A DNA stretch of 7,333 nucleotides, taken from NCBI GenBank assembly GCA_028701945.1, contig JAQVPT010000185.1, positions 1-7,333 of the forward strand, in the 5' to 3' direction. Below the pieces are notes generated by a model. That model did no database searches. It saw only the letters and a program-made list of their open reading frames with translations, and was not told where the DNA came from. Position numbers and translations under genes: made by a program. Positions 6,140-7,333 of the stretch are shown in pieces. Source of the DNA: Bacteroidales bacterium. GTDB lineage: Bacteria > Bacteroidota > Bacteroidia > Bacteroidales > ML635J-15. Within the stretch, counting starts at the first letter, position 1. Each line of letters opens with the position of its first letter.

Positions 6140-7150
6140 ATGTTAAGAAGATTTATCGCATTTTTTATATTGATTGGAGTTTTCGGAACTTATGCACAAG
6201 CACAGAATATTCCTGTACACGAGCAGTACATGTTTGATTTTATGCTTGTCAATCCTGCTTTTGCTGGTATCTCCGAAATCACAAGTATCAAAGCCGTTCA
6301 CCGAGAGCAATGGGTAGGTATGGACGATTCTCCAAGCACTTCTTTTCTTATGTTTAAACATCGTCTTAAAGGTAGAGCTGGAGGAATTGGAGGATACATT
6401 TACTCTGATCGTAATGGTCCTAATTCATATAATGGAGCTCAAATTTCGTGGTCGTGGCAAGTTTTACTTAGTGTCAAAAGACAGAATAAAATGATGCTTT
6501 CATTTGGAATGTCTTTTCGAGGTTTGTTACATTCTTTGGACGAAACAAAATTTGACAGGGATATGTACGACCCCATCGTCGATTATAACCGCAAAAACAC
6601 TTTTGTCCCGAATGCTAATGCTGGATTAATATTTTCTTACAAACAACATTTTCTAGGAGCATCATTCGAGAATTTAATCCCATGGTCGGATAGAATGTAC
6701 AATATTACTTATGAACCGAATAATCATGTAATAATGAATGTCCACACAGGACATATACTAAATATTAAATCGAAATTTCAATTACGTCCTTCAGCTCTTG
6801 TAAAAACTAATTTTCATGGACTAAACCAACTTGACCTAAATATTAAGTTTCATATTATGGGAGGCAAAGACGTTAGGTCAGTTTACATTAGACATAACAA
6901 CGAAGTATGGTTAGGGCTATCTTATAGGCAAACCTTAGATTGGATGCACTCTGCTCCGCTATCATTATCGCCTGCAATTGGGTTCTCATACCATGCTTTT
7001 ACATTTATGTACTTATACGACCTTGGTTTAACATCTTTACAATTATATAACTCTGGATCACACCAAATTTCGATTGGAATTAAATTTTGGCATGATAAAT
7101 ATTATAATTGGGACAAGCATTTAATTCCCTCATTTAACGACGATTTTTAA
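6140..7150 (+). CDS. PorP/SprF family type IX secretion system membrane protein
   Basis: Outer-membrane beta-barrel of the PorP/SprF family, which in Bacteroidota works with the type IX secretion system and usually pairs with a particular large secreted or surface protein. The 336 residues fit the family. A signal peptide covers about 1-21, cut near AQA. The mature start carries the signature: HEQYMFDFMLVNPAFAG (28-43), then HREQWVGMDDSPSTS (54-68) matching the family's R-x-Q-W-x-G...P-x-T, and GGIGGYIYSDRNGP (81-94), matching G-x-G-G-x-x-x-x-D-x-x-G. The rest alternates polar and hydrophobic residues like beta-strands and ends in NDDF, with no OmpA-like or other extra domain. A -7 element lies 8 bases before the ATG. 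The stop codon shares one base with the start of the next gene, a secreted protein, so that protein is the likely partner. The family is clear; its exact partner is inferred. Confidence 0.92.
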   Translation: MLRRFIAFFILIGVFGTYAQAQNIPVHEQYMFDFMLVNPAFAGISEITSIKAVHREQWVGMDDSPSTSFLMFKHRLKGRAGGIGGYIYSDRNGPNSYNGAQISWSWQVLLSVKRQNKMMLSFGMSFRGLLHSLDETKFDRDMYDPIVDYNRKNTFVPNANAGLIFSYKQHFLGASFENLIPWSDRMYNITYEPNNHVIMNVHTGHILNIKSKFQLRPSALVKTNFHGLNQLDLNIKFHIMGGKDVRSVYIRHNNEVWLGLSYRQTLDWMHSAPLSLSPAIGFSYHAFTFMYLYDLGLTSLQLYNSGSHQISIGIKFWHDKYYNWDKHLIPSFNDDF

Positions 7151-7333
7151 TGAAATTATTTGCCAGCATATTATTATTAATCTTATCTTGTTTTTCAATA
7201 AGCAACAAAACCTATGCACAGGAAACGCGTGATACGGTAGATTGCAGCGATCAACTTATACTAGGCTGGGTTGAAACGGGTGGAGGTATTTATAAAGATG
7301 TTGTTAACGATGTAACCACTGATGACGACGGAA
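7150..7333 (+). CDS. Secreted protein, N-terminal part, probable SBBP beta-propeller (cut by window edge)
   Basis: The ATG at 7150-7152 overlaps the PorP/SprF stop by one base (TAATG), so translation is coupled. The visible 61 codons begin with a signal peptide: MKLF, a hydrophobic core at about 4-17, and a likely cut after TYA (23) before QETRD. The mature part contains LGWVETGGGIYKDVVND (38-54) followed by VTTDDDG (55-61). The order W-x-x-x-x-G-G-x-x-x-D-x-x-x-x-x-x-T-D-x-x-G is how SBBP beta-propeller repeats begin, normally continuing N-x-Y-x-T-G; such repeats occur in large exported Bacteroidota proteins. The gene leaves the window before this can be confirmed. A C-terminal T9SS sorting domain or a gliding/adhesin-type repeat region would be expected further right. 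Family assignment is moderate; that it is secreted is well supported. Confidence 0.75.
   Translation, partial: MKLFASILLLILSCFSISNKTYAQETRDTVDCSDQLILGWVETGGGIYKDVVNDVTTDDDG

Noticed and set aside
1..7333. CRISPR arrays, tRNA or rRNA genes, insertion sequences, phage or defence genes
   Set aside because: No regularly spaced direct repeats, no cloverleaf-like segments, no transposase or integrase motifs and no terminal inverted repeats were seen on either strand.

Overview
The window is AT-rich DNA from a member of the Bacteroidota, most likely an uncultured or environmental Bacteroidales-like anaerobe. Four things point there. There is a PorP/SprF-family outer-membrane protein of the type IX secretion system (T9SS). 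A secreted YwqK-type MORN-variant protein and a lipoprotein are present. Two sites match the Bacteroidota -7 promoter element TAnnTTTG. Shine-Dalgarno sequences are nearly absent. The MnmA protein also has the cysteine-rich form I associate with this phylum. No tRNA, rRNA, CRISPR array, insertion sequence or attachment site was seen.

Left arm, minus strand (about 1-2159): three closely spaced genes, read from right to left, probably form one operon. They encode a secreted MORN-variant repeat protein, the tRNA 2-thiouridylase MnmA, and the start of a lipoprotein that leaves the window at base 1. Spacings are 13 and 9 bases.

Divergent gap (2160-2434): no gene. It holds a good plus-strand -7 element at 2402-2409, a poly-A/poly-T inverted repeat just upstream of it, and only a weak candidate promoter for the minus-strand operon. 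The position of the plus-strand element suggests that the acyl-CoA synthetase starts at 2435 rather than at the upstream ATG at 2411.

Right arm, plus strand (2435-7333): six genes in one direction. A fused ADP-forming acyl-CoA synthetase (energy conservation: acyl-CoA + ADP + Pi to acid + ATP + CoA) is followed at once by a 52-residue single-pass membrane protein and a 231-residue polytopic membrane protein that distantly resembles the Mpv17/PMP22 family. After a 70-base gap with a weak hairpin comes the PLP-homeostasis protein YggS, preceded by an unusual Shine-Dalgarno-like AAGGA. A further -7 element then precedes a PorP/SprF protein. Its stop overlaps the start of a secreted protein whose visible part looks like the beginning of an SBBP-type beta-propeller repeat. 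The last two genes look like a secretion-related pair: an outer-membrane barrel and its probable exported partner.

Most of the window is ordinary housekeeping. The parts most worth a second look are the PorP/SprF-exported protein pair at the right edge and the two unexplained membrane proteins coupled to the acyl-CoA synthetase.
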